Shown one piece after another: positions 30,928 through 43,600 of a stretch of DNA of 64,000 nt (position 1 is the first letter of the stretch; every line of letters starts with the position of its first letter). The stretch is from assembly GCA_950097015.1 (NCBI GenBank), contig CATNEN010000038.1, positions 5,811,001-5,875,000 on the forward strand. Direction: 5' to 3'. The notes under the pieces were generated by a model that was given only the letters and a program-made list of their open reading frames with translations, had not been told where the DNA came from and ran no database searches. Source of the DNA: Macrostomum hystrix (taxonomy: Eukaryota; Platyhelminthes; Macrostomidae). Position numbers and translations under genes: made by a program.

Positions 30928-33716
30928 TAAGGCTATGCTAAAGGCGAACAAAGTCAGTCGGCAGTTCAGAATTTTCCAGTTATAGTCCAGAGTATCGTGT
31001 AACTTAGTGCAGCGGTAGCACTCTTAATTTCTTTAATTATTAGACAACCCCTGGGATGTACGACAAGCAATATAGTTAATTAAAGTCAGGTGCAGGAGCT
31101 CAGTGAGAACAAACAGTATGAGTGATGCTGAGAGTAGGCAAAGAAGTATCCAGTGGCAGCCGCAGTAAGGCAGCACAAATAGCAACAGTGAAAAGGTAGC
31201 GGCAGTCACAGCAGTGTAAGTGGTAGTGAACATGACAAGTGAAAGTAACAGTGGCCGGGACAAAGGCAGTGACAGAGTGGAGGGCTGGCCAGGTTGGGTT
31301 GGAAGAGCAGAAGGCAGAGGCAGAGAGGCAATGGAGCGAGGCAGGGCTCACGGGCCCTAGTTAAATAAGCTAGACAGTCTAAAAAACAGGGTGATCGATA
31401 ATTCTAGCCAGACAGAGCTCGCACGCTCATTGGCTGTGGGAAAGAATATTGAGACATTAGCAAAAACAAGTTGGGGACAGCGCAGTGTTTGTTGGCATTT
31501 ACTTACAGTAGAAATAGAAAAAATTTAATTATTAGAACTTTAGAGTGAGAAACTAGCAACATATATAACTACATCATGAAGTGCAGTGGAACATTGAGAG
31601 GAACACCGTAGGTCCGTAGGAGCTGCAGTGCAACTCACAGGGTTACATAAACAGAGAAGAAGCACGCTTCGCAGCAACATCACAAGTTTAGAAAATTTGA
31701 TATTGAAATAGATTGTAATATGACTTAATTAATATATAATTAGGCCATGGCATGTCATACTAACATCATAGTTAAGCCATAGGCCTACCTTATTAATTTA
31801 TAGGCCTAATGCCAAATAAAACAAAAAGTGCAACAATTTAAGCAGAAGATTATATTTTACAGTTTCTTTTACTTTAAAAAGTTTCCTTAAGCCAAGGTTA
31901 CTTAAACCCCTTTAAATTCAGACCATTAAAATCTAGCTGCAGCTCAGTAGCTGCCACTTAAAACCACATAAATTAAAGACTGTAAAGTGTAAACAATTTA
32001 AAACATTTATTCTATTCATAGAAGGCATGGGTATACCGGTTTTATTTTTAACTAGTTTAGACCGAAAAGTTTAAAGAACACCGTATAAAACCAAGGAAAT
32101 CTAAAAAATCAAGGGATAAAGCTCAGAACAGGTAACAAGGTAAATGTGTTTTGTTTTAAATGTTTATTTCGGCCAATTCATAATTTGTTATTCTTAATTT
32201 CCAGGAACTTTCCAGAAGACCAATCTCGCTAATGATATCATCTATGTTTGTACTATGTAATATGTATGGAATTATTAGTATTACAAACATTTAAATTTAT
32301 TGACCATTTCCTGTTCCAGTTCTCAAGAATAGGCCTACTTAAAACAAAATAAGTAAAACAAGAACTCTTATAATAAAAAAGAAATTTTTGTTTAAAATTT
32401 TAACAGTTGTCTAATATACATATTGTTGAATTATATCTTTTTTCGTAGCTACTTTCTTTAAAAATTAGCTATGATCTAGATAAGATAATGTCCCTGGTAT
32501 GGTATGTTCTTTGTCTAGACACAAGTTGACACATAAAGCCTTGCTTTATAACATTTAAATGTATTTTATTAAAAAAACTTTGAACTGCCTCCAACTGCAC
32601 TAGTATAGTGGTAAGACTCAAGAAACATTGTACTGATGAGTGACAATATTGAAATGTTTTAAATTTTACTATAGATAGTAATTAAAAATGGTATCATATG
32701 TTTTCTTAAGAAAAATAAAGCTTAATAAAATATTTATTAAGCTTAGCTCTTGACTAATAGACCGTAGAATAATTGCTTGCACCATCTAGATTCTAGGCTC
32801 TAGCTACATGTCCTTAGATCCTGCTGCATCTTTGTGAAAATCACCTAGTTATAGTAGCTAGAAAAGTTTTGTTAGAGCCAGCTTAAATTGTGCTTTACTA
32901 GGCCTAGGCCTACTTACTGCACTGGTTGTGTACACTGTATACAAGCTGTAAGCCTGTATAGCATCTGGCTCTGTTTAAGTTCAAGTATTTGGTAGTCTAG
33001 AAATCCACCAACCAAGTCCACTATGTAGAATAGTAGATAGGCTGAACAACTGGATATCACAGATTTTAGGTAAATTTTTCTAGCAGTAAATCTAGCCTAA
33101 CTAGGTTTAATTTTATGTATCTTCTCTTTACCTGAACATTTATGTTTACATATGAAATTTATACAATAGTCAAGGAACAATGGTAAATGTTTAAGCACAT
33201 GCAAGAAGTTAAGACAATTAACTATCTAAAAACTTATACCATTACACCCTGTAAAAGCATTTTTAACCATGTGCCCCTTTCCAGTGAATTGGCAATGGTC
33301 ATGTGTGCTTTAAGAGCTTGCAGTAAGGCTATGCTAACTAAAATTATTCTGCCATGGCAACACTGCTCTGCCAGGATCTCAACTAGTGCAGCATTGTGCA
33401 AGCGGATGAAGTTCAGCTATCAGCAGGTACATAAAAGTAGAAAGACTACACTATTTTGCCCTGGGGAAAGACCAAAGTGCTATTCAGCAAATTACTGTAT
33501 AATATATAGTATAGTTAACAATAGTAGCTGACATTATTACATCACATTACATTACATATGTTTTTGTTTTTGCCACCAGACACCCAACGAGAATCATTAA
33601 CTAAATCAACGATGCCGATGTTTTGTGATTCTCAAAGTTGTCTCATCGGATAGAGCGGAAAATTTTACATCATATTTTAGATTTTTATGGCGATTGGTTA
33701 AATATTTTAGAAGATA
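30928..33716. other. DNA between the inverted MITEs
   Basis: 2.8 kb, mostly AT-rich. A GC-richer, purine-biased patch at 31090-31360 (CAGTGACAG and GGCAGAGGCAG words) gives spurious minus-strand ORFs. No gene supported. Confidence 0.5.
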
Positions 33717-34362
33717 GGGTAATGTATCATCAACCAAACAAGATGTGTATTTTTTAACTTCAAACCTAAGCTAAAGATTTTCTATTTAAGATATGATGAT
33801 AAATCAAAAGCCAAGTTATAGAAAACAGTTACATCTTTCAAAAAAGTATCTGCTTTTGCTATTTTGTCAAATATAAAAAAGTTGTTCCTGCTTTTTATCT
33901 AAAACCGAACAATGATTTTCATGTAGGCCTATCTTCAAACAAAACAGAGAATTTGATGTTTGGTTTTACAATTTGAGTGAGTGGTTTAATCTTATTTTAA
34001 GGAGTGAACTATCATGAATTATGTAATTTGAAAGCATTTTTCATGCTCTATAAATAACTACATTTATGGTCATTTAATTGGCAAGCAACCACATACAATC
34101 TTCATCTAAAGTATATACTTAAAAAATGTTGTTAAAAAGTATGCTTTTGCAATAAAAATTTCTACTAAAACATCATTATCTTTCTTTCCTCTTAATGCTT
34201 CATTGCACATCATGCCTCAGCTTGTAGATAATTTCTTCAACTTTCAAATTAGTTGTTCTGTGAAATACAATAGCTTGTTTCTGTCTTGCACGAGACCAAG
34301 AAAGAAGTCAAAATTCTTGTTCGGTTTTGAAGATACACTGTTCGGTTGAGGATACATTACCC
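33717..34362 (+). mobile_element. MITE, copy 2
   Basis: A 646-bp element with perfect TA flanks. Ends are GGGTAATGTATCATCAACC and the complement of GGTTGAGGATACATTACCC, so the terminal inverted repeat is about 24 bp with two mismatches. It is about 90 percent or more identical to copy 1 by eye, in opposite orientation. A subterminal motif TATCTTCAAA...CCGAACA echoes the terminal repeat. Confidence 0.9.
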
Positions 34363-34455
34363 TATAGTAAAAAGGAAAATGTGGATATTTGAAATACCCC
34401 TCTACTCTTACATCTAGAGTTGAGCTGTACTGTATCCAGTTGAGTCCCGCTGCCA

Positions 34456-34472
34456 ATCACCTCTTCAATTAG
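34456..34472 (+). promoter_or_regulatory. Probable trans-splice acceptor of the MRPL41-like gene
   Basis: AATCACCTCTTCAATTAG ends at 34472, 12 nt before the first of two adjacent ATGs. Confidence 0.45.
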
Positions 34473-34484
34473 GGTCACGCCTGG

Positions 34485-34757
34485 ATGATGGCAGTTCGCA
34501 AGCACAAGAGACGCGCCGAAAATCCCTGGATTCCGCGCGAGATGCCGTCGCGCATTCCAGTGCCCACTGGCGGCGGCGGCGCTGCCGGGCCCGCAGTCAG
34601 CCGGCCGTTCAGCCAGGCAGAGCCGGAGTTAGTTGTGCCGGACCTCAGTGGCTTCAAGCTCAAGCCGTATGTGGACTGGGCGGCAAAGTATGGCGAGGAG
34701 CCGGAACTGACCGCCGAGAGACTGTTCAGCCTCACCTACGCGGCTGACAGAAAGTAA
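34485..34757 (+). CDS. MRPL41: Mitochondrial ribosomal protein mL41-like
   Basis: A 90-codon single exon. The motif [17 protein letters not shown] (about residues 47-63) matches the signature of mL41 ([17 protein letters not shown] in human), a large-subunit protein of the mitochondrial ribosome. It is followed by [16 protein letters not shown], comparable to TPLTAAQLFSEAVA. The N-terminus is basic ([15 protein letters not shown]), compatible with a targeting or rRNA-binding segment. The protein ends about 20 residues after the core; human mL41 is 137 residues, so the C-terminal part is missing or in an unseen exon (GACAGAAA|GTAACA at the end could be a donor). ATTAAA at 34798 may be the poly(A) signal. 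Confidence 0.68.
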   Translation: MMAVRKHKRRAENPWIPREMPSRIPVPTGGGGAAGPAVSRPFSQAEPELVVPDLSGFKLKPYVDWAAKYGEEPELTAERLFSLTYAADRK

Positions 34758-34952
34758 CAAACTTCACTGCCCATCAGTTTTTATAGCATTTTGCTTGATT
34801 AAATTGCGAAATATAATGTGTTTCGGTTTCTCAATCTTCAATCACCAGACTCATTCATAATCACAGTGAGCAGTTTATTAAGCTTGCAACAACTCAACAA
34901 CTCAACTATTAACAAATAAGTTTTTTCCTTTTCTTTTCTAGAATGGATCAGA

Positions 34953-35170
34953 GGGGTTGTAGCTAGGGTTAGAGCTGGTTTGCGAGTCGGGGGTTCGATT
35001 CGATTCCATTAAAAAACTCTTTATTAGAAGGATGTCGTTTAGCTAGACAATTATGCATTGCTTGAGTTTACCCAGTAGGGGTACCAATATTAGCCGGGGG
35101 GTAATTGAAGGTGGGTGTGGCGTCCCGTCAGTCCATGGACTAAACAGCCGTACGCAGCTTTCAAAAGCGC
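34953..35170 (+). mobile_element. SINE family B
   Basis: Plus-strand copy: head with TAGCTAGGGTTAGAGCTGG and GGGGGTTCGATTCGATTCC (B box), body ending AATTGAAGGTGGGTGTGGCG and CAGTCCATGGACTAAACAGC. Confidence 0.78.
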
Positions 35171-35216
35171 CCCACTATAACTGTGGAGTGTGACTGTGCT
35201 GTTGTCATTTGTGCTT

Positions 35217-35940
35217 AGCGACGTGTCACAGAACTTACCTCAGTCCTGAGTACGTGTCACAGAACCTACCTCAGTCCTGAGTACGTGTCACAGAACCTAC
35301 CTCAGTCCTGAGTACGTGTCACAGAACTTACCTCAGTCCTGAGTACGTGTCACAGAACCTACCTGAGTCCTGAGTACGTGTCACAGAACCTACCTCAGTC
35401 CTGAGTACGTGTCACAGAACCTACCTCAGTCCTGAGTACGTGTCACAGAACCTACCTCAGTCCTGAGTACGTGTCACAGAACCTACCTCAGTCCTGAGTA
35501 CGTGTCACAGAACCTACCTCAGTTCTGAGTACGTGTCACAGAACCTACCTGAGTCCTGAGTACGTGTCACAGAACCTACCTGAGTCCTGAGTACGTGTCA
35601 CAGAACCTACCTCAGTCCTGAGTACGTGTCACAGAACCTACCTCAGTCCTGAGTACGTGTCACAGAACCTACCTCAGTCCTGAGTACGTGTCACAGAACC
35701 TACCTGAGTCCTGAGTCCTATGTCACAGAACCTACCTGAGTCCTGAGTCCTATGTCACAGAACCTACCTGAGTCCTGAGTACGTGTCACAGAACCTACCT
35801 CAGTCCTGAGTACGTGTCACAGAACCTACCTGAGTCCTGAGTACGTGTCACAGAACCTACCTCAGTCCTGAGTACGTGTCACAGAACCTACCTCAGTCCT
35901 GAGTACGTGTCACAGAACCTACCTGAGTCCTGAGTGCTTG
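35217..35940. repeat. 31-bp minisatellite, about 23 copies
   Basis: Tandem units containing GTGTCACAGAACCTACCT and CAGTCCTGAGTAC. Variants include GAGTCC for CAGTCC and a CCTATGTC pair near 35720-35755. It lies between the MRPL41-like gene and CHD1. Repeats are contiguous with no spacers, so it is not CRISPR-like. Confidence 0.95.
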
Positions 35941-35967
35941 TCGCAGAACACCCGCTGACTTCCTAGG

Positions 35968-36128
35968 GTGTTGAGTGCCACAGCGGTTAACGCGTTTGCC
36001 TCTTGAAGGTTTCCAGAGCTCGATTCCCGCGAAGGGAAGGCTTGAGGGCTCGTTGTGCAATTTACACCGTTAAGGGCAAACCTTCAAGGCAAAGTGAAAG
36101 TGCTCACTGCCTGACGACGTGAAAGTAC
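35968..36128 (+). mobile_element. SINE family A, 3'-truncated
   Basis: Head GAGTGCCACAGCGGTTAACG, B-box word GAGCTCGATTCCCGC, body to CACTGCCTGACGACGTGAAA, then similarity stops. Confidence 0.82.
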
Positions 36129-36199
36129 TATCGCCGCTCGTGTCAAAGGCCATTGCCTCTCAAACTCTGACTTCCAATGAATCCCTCATTAACCGCAGC

Positions 36200-36425
36200 T
36201 TTCCTGCAACTGTTATAAGAACACCTGCTCCAATTGGGTCAGATGTGCAGCCAACAGCTCAGCGGCAGCTTATACGGCTATTTTGTCCATGGACTGAGAG
36301 GGCACTCTCTATTACAGCAGCTACATGTAGTGCTGGTAGCAGCTGGGTGTTATGCAAAGTTAATTGTCAAGCTGAAATTCTCGCAAATTGTTGTGCGAGC
36401 TTTGAGTTCGTGAGTCCGGCGCTAT
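36200..36425 (-). mobile_element. SINE family B, degenerate remnant
   Basis: Minus-orientation similarity to 14645-14912: AACACCTGCTCCAATTGGGTC, TTTTGTCCATGGACTGAGAG, GCAGCTGGGTG, and GAGCTTTGAGTTCGTGAGTCC near the head. It accounts for a 128-codon plus ORF here. Confidence 0.6.
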
Positions 36426-37679
36426 TATATTACTTTGTGTGTTATCTCTTGTGCCCATCACTGAATGTATCTAGAAAGAAAGACAAAAGGAAACAATTGC
36501 TTTGAAGTTTATAGCGCAACAAGGCTGATGAATATTGAACTTTGGTGTACACACTCGAATGGGCCCTATGTTTGTTGATTATATTATTTGTTAGTAAGTA
36601 GTTTTGATGCAATGAACATAGCAAAAAACTTGACAAAACTGTACGCACGCATATGCAATAAAGAAAGTGCGCTGGTGGCTACTCAAAGTACCAAGTGCGC
36701 GAAGGACAAACGTTTTTAATAGGCTTACATAAGCTTTGTGAGTCGGTGAGACAATTCATCGGTTGCGGCAGGGAAGCAGCAAGCGACAGAGGCGGTCAAA
36801 CAAGATCAACAATAGGGGATTTTTCCACAATGGGAGCAACAGAGGCGAGGCAGGCACTAGATTGATGGAACTGCGACGAGTCAGAGTAGCGAATAAGGAA
36901 AATTCTCGCGAAATAAAATAGGCATAGATTTGTTATTATCATGGCACGCATTCAGCCACCAAATTCAAACAAAACACATTTCAAATGAATATATAACTAC
37001 TTACTAACCGAGTAATAATAGTATTAAACACACTATGCGTGTTTTGTACCAATCAACAAACAGCAGGGAGAGCGCGAGGGCAGCGGCAGAGGGTCGCCGG
37101 ACTCTGACGTCATAACTTCTTGGGCGAGGATGAAATCTTTCAAGCGAAAGCAAATTCTTCTAATGGGAACATATGTACACAGCAAGCAAAGGTCTTTAGT
37201 TATGTTAATAAACTCATTAACCGCAATAAATGTAGTATAATAAAACTATTATGATAGCATTTTGAGGGTTTAGCCAGGTTAATTAACGCAGCAATTGAAG
37301 GGCCCAGTATTAAACTAAAGGAACTGAAGCTGGGAGATGACTGCACTGTGGGATGGGATTCACTGGGAATAGAGAGGAACACACAATGAGATGAGCACTG
37401 TTGCAGGTTCCAACAAAACAATGAAAGAAAAGCCAGCATAGAATTGCTAATTAGTTAGAAATCTTTGATTTGAGAGCCAGGGGGATAAATAAAGACGCTG
37501 CTAAACTGTGGGAATCTGGCTGGTTGGCTCGTGTAGCTGGGAGAGCCGATTACACACAGACCACAGGCGCAAACCATTTACAAAGTCGATCATAATCAAG
37601 TTGCTAATATAGTGCGAGAAAGCCCATTGTGAATGGCGGCGCTCGGCCAGCTCCGAATCCAGCTGCGGGTTCGGGGAAG
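36426..37679. other. 3' flank of CHD1
   Basis: AT-rich. One TGACGTCA palindrome at 37105-37112 is seen, without supporting promoter context. No gene supported and no clear minus-strand AATAAA near the CHD1 stop. Confidence 0.45.
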
Positions 37680-40600
37680 TCAGTAATGCTTGCCACCAGG
37701 CTGAGAGGGTCGCCTATTGTAGGCATTGTTGAAGGCCGAGGTGGTGCTGTTGGAGTCCGCACGGTCGTAGCCTCGCTTCACTCGCGCATCGGAGCGGTGC
37801 TGGTGCTGGTGGCCGTGGTGGTGGTGGTGTTGATGGTGCTGTTGCTTGGCGGCCTTAGCTTCTTTGCGGTGCTTCTTGTAGAGCCGGTGCAGCTCCGAGT
37901 GCGACAGCTCGGTGAAGTAGGACACGAAGGTCCACAGGCGGTTGCGCCAGGCGCGGACCTCCTCGGGCTGGCGGAACTGGCGAATCTCGTGCCCGATGTG
38001 GCTGCCGATCTTCAGCAGGTGCGAGCCAATTAGGCCGCCGCTGCGGTCGGCCTCGCAGTCCTGCAGCCGCTTTAGAGTCTTCTTCAGCGGGCGCATGTGC
38101 TCCTTGCAGGCGTTGAAGACAGCCTCTGGCAGTCGCTGCTCTTCGGCTTCAGTCTTCTGCTGCTGGTGCTGCTGGTGCTGCTGCTTGCCAGACTTCTTAC
38201 CCGATGACTGCAGCTTAGAGCCCTGACTCTTAGACTTCTTGGCCTGCTGGCGCGACTTGTTGATGGACACCGGCTCACGATTGGCCGTGATGTGCAGCGC
38301 TGCCGACGCCTGCTGCCTGCCGCCAGCCCCGGCCGCCGGCGAGTTCGACCGAGAATGAGCCGCTGAAGAGCTGGACGAAGAATCTGAAGAGTCTACGAAC
38401 TCCTTGGAGATCGGCTGCTGCAGCAGCTGCTGCTGATGCGACTGATCCTTGCTGGCTGAGAGCGAGGCAGCTGAAGTCCCTGAAGGCTTCGACCGACGGC
38501 TACTGCTGCCGCCGCCACCTCCTCCGCCGCCACTGCTGACGACGCCGGAGCTGGGGCCGCTGCCGACGTTGCCTCCTTCCTGATGCCGCTGCAGCAACTT
38601 TAGAAGATAGTCGGCTCTGAAAGGACAAAGCAAACAATTGTTTATGGTGCGCAGGGGGTCGGTGGCAGAGCGGTTAACGCGTTTGCCTGTCGCGCGGTTC
38701 CTAAGTTCGATTCGATTCCACGGCGAGGCCACATTTATTTGGGGCGCGGCCGCGGAGAGAGGGCTTGGGGGTTTGTCGTGCAATTTACGCCCTTGAGGGC
38801 CAACCTCCAAGGCACAGTGAAATGTACACTGCCTGACGATGAGAAATTCAGGGCAGACGTACACACCCTTGTGAGAGTGTACCTGCGTACAGTATCTGTG
38901 TGCGTGTGCTCAGGAGTCAGCGAAATGGGCAGAAGTGCCTCCTCGCTAAATGCTGCGGGTCTAGTGTCACCAAAAGACGTGCCATTGCCCGCAGCCCTCC
39001 TGCAAATATTATTATTAATTTTATTATCATGGGGCCAAGTCCACCATGGTCTCTGCCTTCGTCAGTGGAATCGGCCCATGAAAATTCCTCTGAGAGAGCT
39101 GACCTGGTGCGCAGGTGGGCAGCCTGCGGCTTCAGACTGTGATCCCGGAGGATCTTGGCCCGCAGGCCCAGGTCTGGATCGTCGCGAATCGCGTCCCAGC
39201 TGTCCATGCCGAACTCGTAGATGCCGATGAGTAGATTGGAGTCGTCAATCTCGTCCCAGACGCAGTCCCAGGCGACAGTCTTGGTGTGGAACGGCAGCCG
39301 GTATTTCCTGCGCGCCTCCCTATTGGCGGGCAGCTCCCGGTGCAGCGGGGCCAGGTCTCTCTGCGACTGCAGCAGCGGCCTGGCCTGGATCACAACCCGG
39401 CCCAGGGTGAAGGACGGCGCGCTGGCTCGCGGAGCGGCCGCCGAAGATTCGTCGCCACCGGCTGCGGCAGCTGCCGATGCAGCAGCTGCCGATGCGGCAG
39501 CCGCGGCGGCGTTGGCCTTGGCAACGGCGCGCTCGCAGCCCTGTAGAATGGTTTCAACTAGGCGGCGGACCTCGGACTCTGACTTCTCCTGCAGTTCGGC
39601 CTCCTCAACAATGCTGTCTAGCCGGTCCAGCGGGCTGGCGAATTTGCGCATGGCCTTGGCCAGGGCGCGGATCTCCCGGTCTGAAAGCTCCTCTTCGTCT
39701 TCAACGCCAACGTTTAGCGGCTTCACCTGTAGAAGGGAGGCGGCGGGGTCGGGTTTGTTTGCCAGGCTGCAAGTGCAAACTTCACGTGGGAGAGGGGCAG
39801 AGGAGGGTCAAGTCGCACCTGCTTGCGCTGCCTCGGTCCCAGCTCGAGCTGCAGCAGTCGCTCCTCGGCCTCCTCCTGTTCAAGCCGGCGCCGGCTCTCC
39901 TCCGGGATGATCTCCTCCCAGGTCTTGCTCCCAGCGTCTGCCGCAGCTGCTGAGCCACCGGCTTCGCCTGAAGTGGCCACAGTGGCCTGGCCTTTGCGAC
40001 GCCCGGATGGGCCGCCGGACATGATGATCTCAGTGTCCTCCAGATTCTCCAGGTTCACCACCTGAGCCAGGTCAGTGGAGTCGCGATTTAGATCTGTTCT
40101 GATCCCTTTTAAACAGCAATCCCTACTCCCAGATCGTCATAAACGAGACCAACCTTAAACTGCGACAGGAGCTCCTCGGCCGCGGCGGATGTCGGCTGCA
40201 GCTCCTCTCGCGTCTCGGCGCTGCGCAGGATGGCGTCCAGGTCGACCTCAGCCTCGGACTCTTCGCCCTCCTTTTCGCGGAAAAGATCGGCGGCGCCGAA
40301 CTTGAGTATAGCTGACAGCTCCTCTTTTGAGAAGGACGGGTTGCCGGCGTCGCCCGGCTGTCTGAGACGACCCGTGGTGTCCATGCGCTGAATGACCAGA
40401 TGGTCCAGCACCATCTTCTGCTTTGCCCGCTCGATGATGTCCTCCTCGACGGTGGCACGCAGCACCAGGCGGTAAACTCGCACCTGGCGAGTCTGGCCAA
40501 TGCGGTGGCACCTGCGAATCGCGGAGTGGGACACAGCTGCCTTAATGGGATCTGGGACTGCGAGAGCTGCCATCATTGGATATGTAACTGTGACAGCTGT

Positions 40601-43600
40601 CATCATAGGATCTGTAACTGTGACAGCTGTCATCATTGGATCTGTAACTGTGACAGCTGTCATCATTGGATCTGTAACTGTGACAGCTGTCATCATAGGA
40701 TCTGTAACTGTGACAGCTGTCATCATTGGATCTGTAACTGTGACAGCTGTCATCATTGGATATGTAACTGTGACAGCTGTCATCATAGGATCTGTAACTG
40801 TGACAGCTGTCATCATTGGATCTGTAACTGTGACAGCTGTCATCATTGGATCTGTAACTGTGACAGCTGTCATCATTGGATCTGTAACTGTGTCAGCTGT
40901 CATCATGGTATCTGGGTTATCGACAGCTGTCATCATGGTATCTGGACTATTAACAACTGTCATAATCGTATCTCGGTTATTTATGACAGTCGCGATTATA
41001 GAAATGCATGAACTCACCTGGCCATAGCCTGCAGGTCATTCTGCGGATTCCAGTCGCTATCAAAGATGACCACAGTGTCAGCGGATGCCAGGTTAACGCC
41101 AAGCCCGCCAGCTCGAGTTGACAGCAGGAAGCAGAAGTCCTGCGAGTTTTCCGCATTGAAAGCATCCAAAGCCTGTTTGCGAGCCTCGCCCAGAATGGTG
41201 CCGTCCAGGCGCTGGAAGGCCCAGTTGCGCAGGGACAGGTACTCGGCTAGCACATCTAGCATCATGACCATCTGGGAGAAGATCAGCACCCGATGACCGC
41301 CGGCGCGGAGATTCCAAAGCAATTTGTCAAGCAGCAGCATTTTGCCTGAGCCGCGAATCAGGCTCTCCAGACGCTCGCACCTGTCCGATGACATCGGCGG
41401 CTCCTGCACCAGGTAGGTGTGGTTGCAGCACTTCTTTAGCTCCATGATGAGGTTGAGGAAGGCGTTGGGCCTGTTTAGCATCTTGTAGTTCCTAGTCAGG
41501 ATCCATTTGTAGTACTGCTTCTGCTGGCGGCTCATCTCCACTCTGAGAATGCTCTCAGTCTTGGGCGGCAGGCTCTTCTCGACATCCTTCTTCACACGGC
41601 GCAGTAGGTAGGGCTCCAGCTGCTTGTGCAGCCGCTCGAAGCCTTTGCTATTGTCACCGTGAGCCTCTTCAAACTCCGGCCAGTTGTTGAATGTGTCCGG
41701 CTGGATGAAATGCAGCAGAGCCCACAGTTCGCGCAGGCTGTTCTGCAGAGGAGTGCCGGTCACCAGCAGGCGGGTGTTAGTCTTGAAGTCGATCAGTGTC
41801 TTGTACAGCAGGCTGTCGTCATTCTTCAGCCGGTGGGCTTCGTCAACGCCGAGGAGGGCCCAGGAGACCGCGCCTAGCCAGCCGCGGTCCTTCAGCAGGA
41901 TTTCGTAGGTGGTCAAGCAGACGTTGAACTTCAGACGGCGATTCACCTGGACGATGAAAGAAATTAATTGAAATTACCGTCAATTGAAACACTAACAGAA
42001 AGAAATGCTGAATTAATTTAACAACACGAATGTATATAACCGCTGTGTTTATGTGTACAAATAAAATAAGCTATAGACTAGTCTACTGTACTCAAACAGT
42101 ATCGGAGCATTTAAACTGTACTCAAACAGTGTCTCGGCACTTTAACTGTACTCAAACAGTGTCTCGGCACTTTAACTGTACTCAAACAGTGTCTCGGCAC
42201 TTTAACTGTACTCGAACAGTATCGGAGCATTTAAACTGTACTCAAACAGTGTCTCGGCACTTTAACTGTACTCAAACAGTGTCTCGGCACTTTAACTGTA
42301 CTCAAACAGTGTCTCGGCACTTTAACTGTACTCAAACAGTGTCTCGGCACTTTAACTGTACTCAAACAGTGTCTCGGCACTTTAACTGTACTCAAACAGT
42401 GTCTCGGCACTTTAACTGTACTCAAACAGTGTCTCGGCACTTTAAATGTACTCGAACAGTATCGGAGCATTTAAACTGTACTCAAACAGTGTCTCGGCAC
42501 TTTAACTGTACTCGAACAGTATCGGAGCATTTAAACTGTACTCAAACAGTGTCTCGGCACTTTAACTGTACTCGAACAGTATCGGAGCATTTAAACTGTA
42601 CTCAAACAGAGTCACAGCACTCAACCAGTATCGGAGCACTCAAACTGTACTCAAACAGAGTCACAGCACTCAACCAGTATCGGAGCACTCAAACTGTACT
42701 CAAACAGAGTCACAGCACTCATCCAGTATCGGAGCACTCAAACTGTACTCAAACAGAGTCACAGCACTCAACCAGTATCGGAGCACTCAAACTGTACTCA
42801 AACATAGTCACAGCACTCGAGCAGGATCGAAGCACTCAATCAGTACTTAAAAAGTAAATGGTAAACCCTGCTGATAAACAATAATCAATAATAAATTTAA
42901 TGACCTGCTGCCATTCGTAGCTGCGAATAACATTCCTGGAGTCCACATCGCCCAGATACACTATGACATTCATCTGCGGCGCCCAATTGGCAAATTCTCG
43001 CTTCCAGCCAATCACAGTCGACAGGGGCACAACCAATAGGAACGGGCCCCAGATTTCGTGCTCGTGAAATAGAACGGACATGAAACAGATGGTCTGGATG
43101 GTTTTGCCCAAGCCCATCTCGTCAGCCAGAATGGACGAATAGCCGCGAGTCCACGAGTGATACAGCCAGTTGACACCGTCCAGTTGATAGTCACGCAGGC
43201 GATTGTCCGGATTCTCCGGCGACATGTACTTCGGCTGCGATTTGAGCTGGCGAAACTTCGGCCGGTACTTCAGGGCCTGAAGTAGGGGTTCGGGATTTTA
43301 AAGACTTATATTGACAGCTGAGAGCCGAGATTGTTTGAACAGAGAGAAAACTGCCTGAGGAGACAACTGAGGAGACAACTGCCTGAGGAGACAACTGCCT
43401 GAGGAGACAACTGCCTGAGGAGATAACTGCCTGAGGAGACAACTGCCTGAGGAGACAACTGCCTGAGGAGACAACTGCCTGAGGAGATAACTGCCTGAGG
43501 AGACAACTGCCTGAGGAGATAACTGCCTGAGGAGACAACTGCCTGAGGAGACAACTATCTGAGGAGACAACTATCTGAGGAGACAACTGAGGAGACAACT

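Noticed and set aside
31033-31351. Minus-strand ORFs rich in Leu/Thr/Cys
   Set aside because: They come from a low-complexity purine-biased patch; no splice or start context.
35217-35940. Array of 31-bp repeats resembling CRISPR spacing
   Set aside because: Units are contiguous with no unique spacers, and the genome is animal; ordinary minisatellite. The same applies to 47327-48440.
36119-36505. 128-codon plus-strand ORF
   Set aside because: Overlaps a degenerate SINE B and has no domain.
37105-37112. TGACGTCA palindrome (CRE-like)
   Set aside because: Single isolated match with no promoter nearby; expected by chance at this scale.
40400-41027. Plus-strand Cys/His repeat ORF resembling zinc knuckles
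   Set aside because: Produced by the 30-bp intronic array; repeat units, not conserved fingers.
42030-42857. 275-codon plus-strand repeat ORF
   Set aside because: Product of the 30/49-bp array in a CHD1 intron.
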